Shown piece after piece: positions 40,456-40,622 of a stretch of 40,622 nucleotides of DNA; within the stretch, counting starts at the first letter, position 1; each line of letters starts with the position of its first letter. Position numbers and translations under genes: made by a program. The notes beneath the pieces are model-generated. The model saw only the letters and a list, made by a program, of their open reading frames with translations, ran no database searches and had not been told where the DNA came from. The DNA is taken from positions 1 through 40,622 of the IMG/VR virus record IMGVR_UViG_3300046010_015986. The stretch is one strand, 5' to 3'. This stretch comes from a virus.

Positions 40456-40622
40456 TTATTTAGTGCCAGATCCAACATTAGTAACTCCCTTACCACCCGT
40501 TTGGAGGAATGATCCATAAGCCCACTTAGTATTCATGAATGGTTTGTTTCTAACTTTTCTTGCTTCAGTATCTCCGCCCATTCCCCCTGCACTTGATTTA
40601 GTACTATTGTCTGTGTCACCAA
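40456..40622 (-). CDS. C-terminal fragment of an unidentified structural-cluster protein
   Basis: The frame enters from the right edge and ends at TAA 40456-40458, giving 54 visible residues. The fragment is Gly/Ser/Thr-rich, then has a basic KVRNKPFMNTKWAYGSFLQ segment and a Gly-rich tail. The start and N-terminal domains are outside the window. It lies 9 bases upstream of the next gene and belongs to the same transcript. A virion role is likely from position, but no family can be named from this end. Confidence 0.6.
   Translation of the reverse strand, partial: GDTDNSTKSSAGGMGGDTEARKVRNKPFMNTKWAYGSFLQTGGKGVTNVGSGTK

Noticed and set aside
1-40622. Recoded stop codons (TAG or TGA as sense)
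   Set aside because: TAG ends the genes at 6361 and 8216, TGA and TAA end many others, and no gene runs through either in frame.
1-40622. tRNA genes or an integrase
   Set aside because: I saw no cloverleaf-like sequence with the conserved TTCGA arm and no recombinase motif; a dedicated search was not possible.

Overview
This window is a piece of a large, AT-rich (roughly one-third G+C by eye), contractile-tailed dsDNA phage of the T4-like structural type, or a provirus of one. The support is a terminase large subunit (3327-5147) and a near-contiguous baseplate cluster: LysM/gp53-like, gp27-like hub, gp5-like OB-fold spike, gp25, gp6/J and a P2-I-like wedge protein (39871 down to 30583). The standard bacterial genetic code fits, since TAA, TGA and TAG all act as stops. 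I saw no tRNA, rRNA, insertion sequence, integrase or CRISPR array. The host cannot be named from this sequence. Genes are packed so tightly that no gap exceeds about 150 bases.

Layout from left to right. (1) 1-3252, minus: an RCC1-repeat protein running off the left edge, a 55-residue CxH/CxxC mini-protein, a ferritin-like diiron protein and an M28 zinc peptidase. (2) 3327-6887, plus: terminase, two unknown proteins and a small virion-like protein. (3) 6884-8974: an unknown minus gene, an exported trypsin-like protease on plus, and a Cas4/RecB-like Fe-S nuclease on minus. (4) 9016-12244, plus: a TOPRIM primase-like protein, a small Sm/SH3-like protein, then three consecutive membrane-protein genes (MotA/TolQ/ExbB-like; ExbD/MotB-like fused to an extracytoplasmic DUF2135-like domain; a two-helix partner). 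(5) 12241-15480, minus: a small MPFKSK protein, an acidic Pro/Glu-tract protein, a tandem DUF5659-like protein, an actin-like ATPase and its small upstream neighbour. (6) 15512-19492: a GT9 glycosyltransferase, a probable virion protein followed by a strong hairpin terminator, a degenerate GT-like protein, two small plus genes, and a DUF115-like protein. (7) 19516-26486, minus: three large adhesin/fibre-like proteins sharing an N-terminal domain and a PKD-type domain. One carries about 60 copies of an 11-residue FGP repeat. (8) 26476-30586: a coiled-coil protein, a nucleoside deoxyribosyltransferase-like enzyme (plus), a GT-A-like protein, a fibre-like protein, a SET-domain protein and small genes. 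(9) 30583-40622, minus: the baseplate cluster.

How the genes fit together. The minus strand from the right edge to about 19.5 kb reads as a late programme that builds the baseplate and then its peripheral fibres. Glycosyltransferase-like genes are interspersed among the fibre genes, which suggests virion or receptor glycan modification. The plus run at 9-12 kb joins a replication gene to a putative proton-channel module. That module, the FGP-repeat protein, the SET-domain protein and the actin-like ATPase are the most unusual content. Convergent gene pairs share their stop codons, usually in a 4-base TTAA/TTAG overlap, which leaves no room for classical terminators there.
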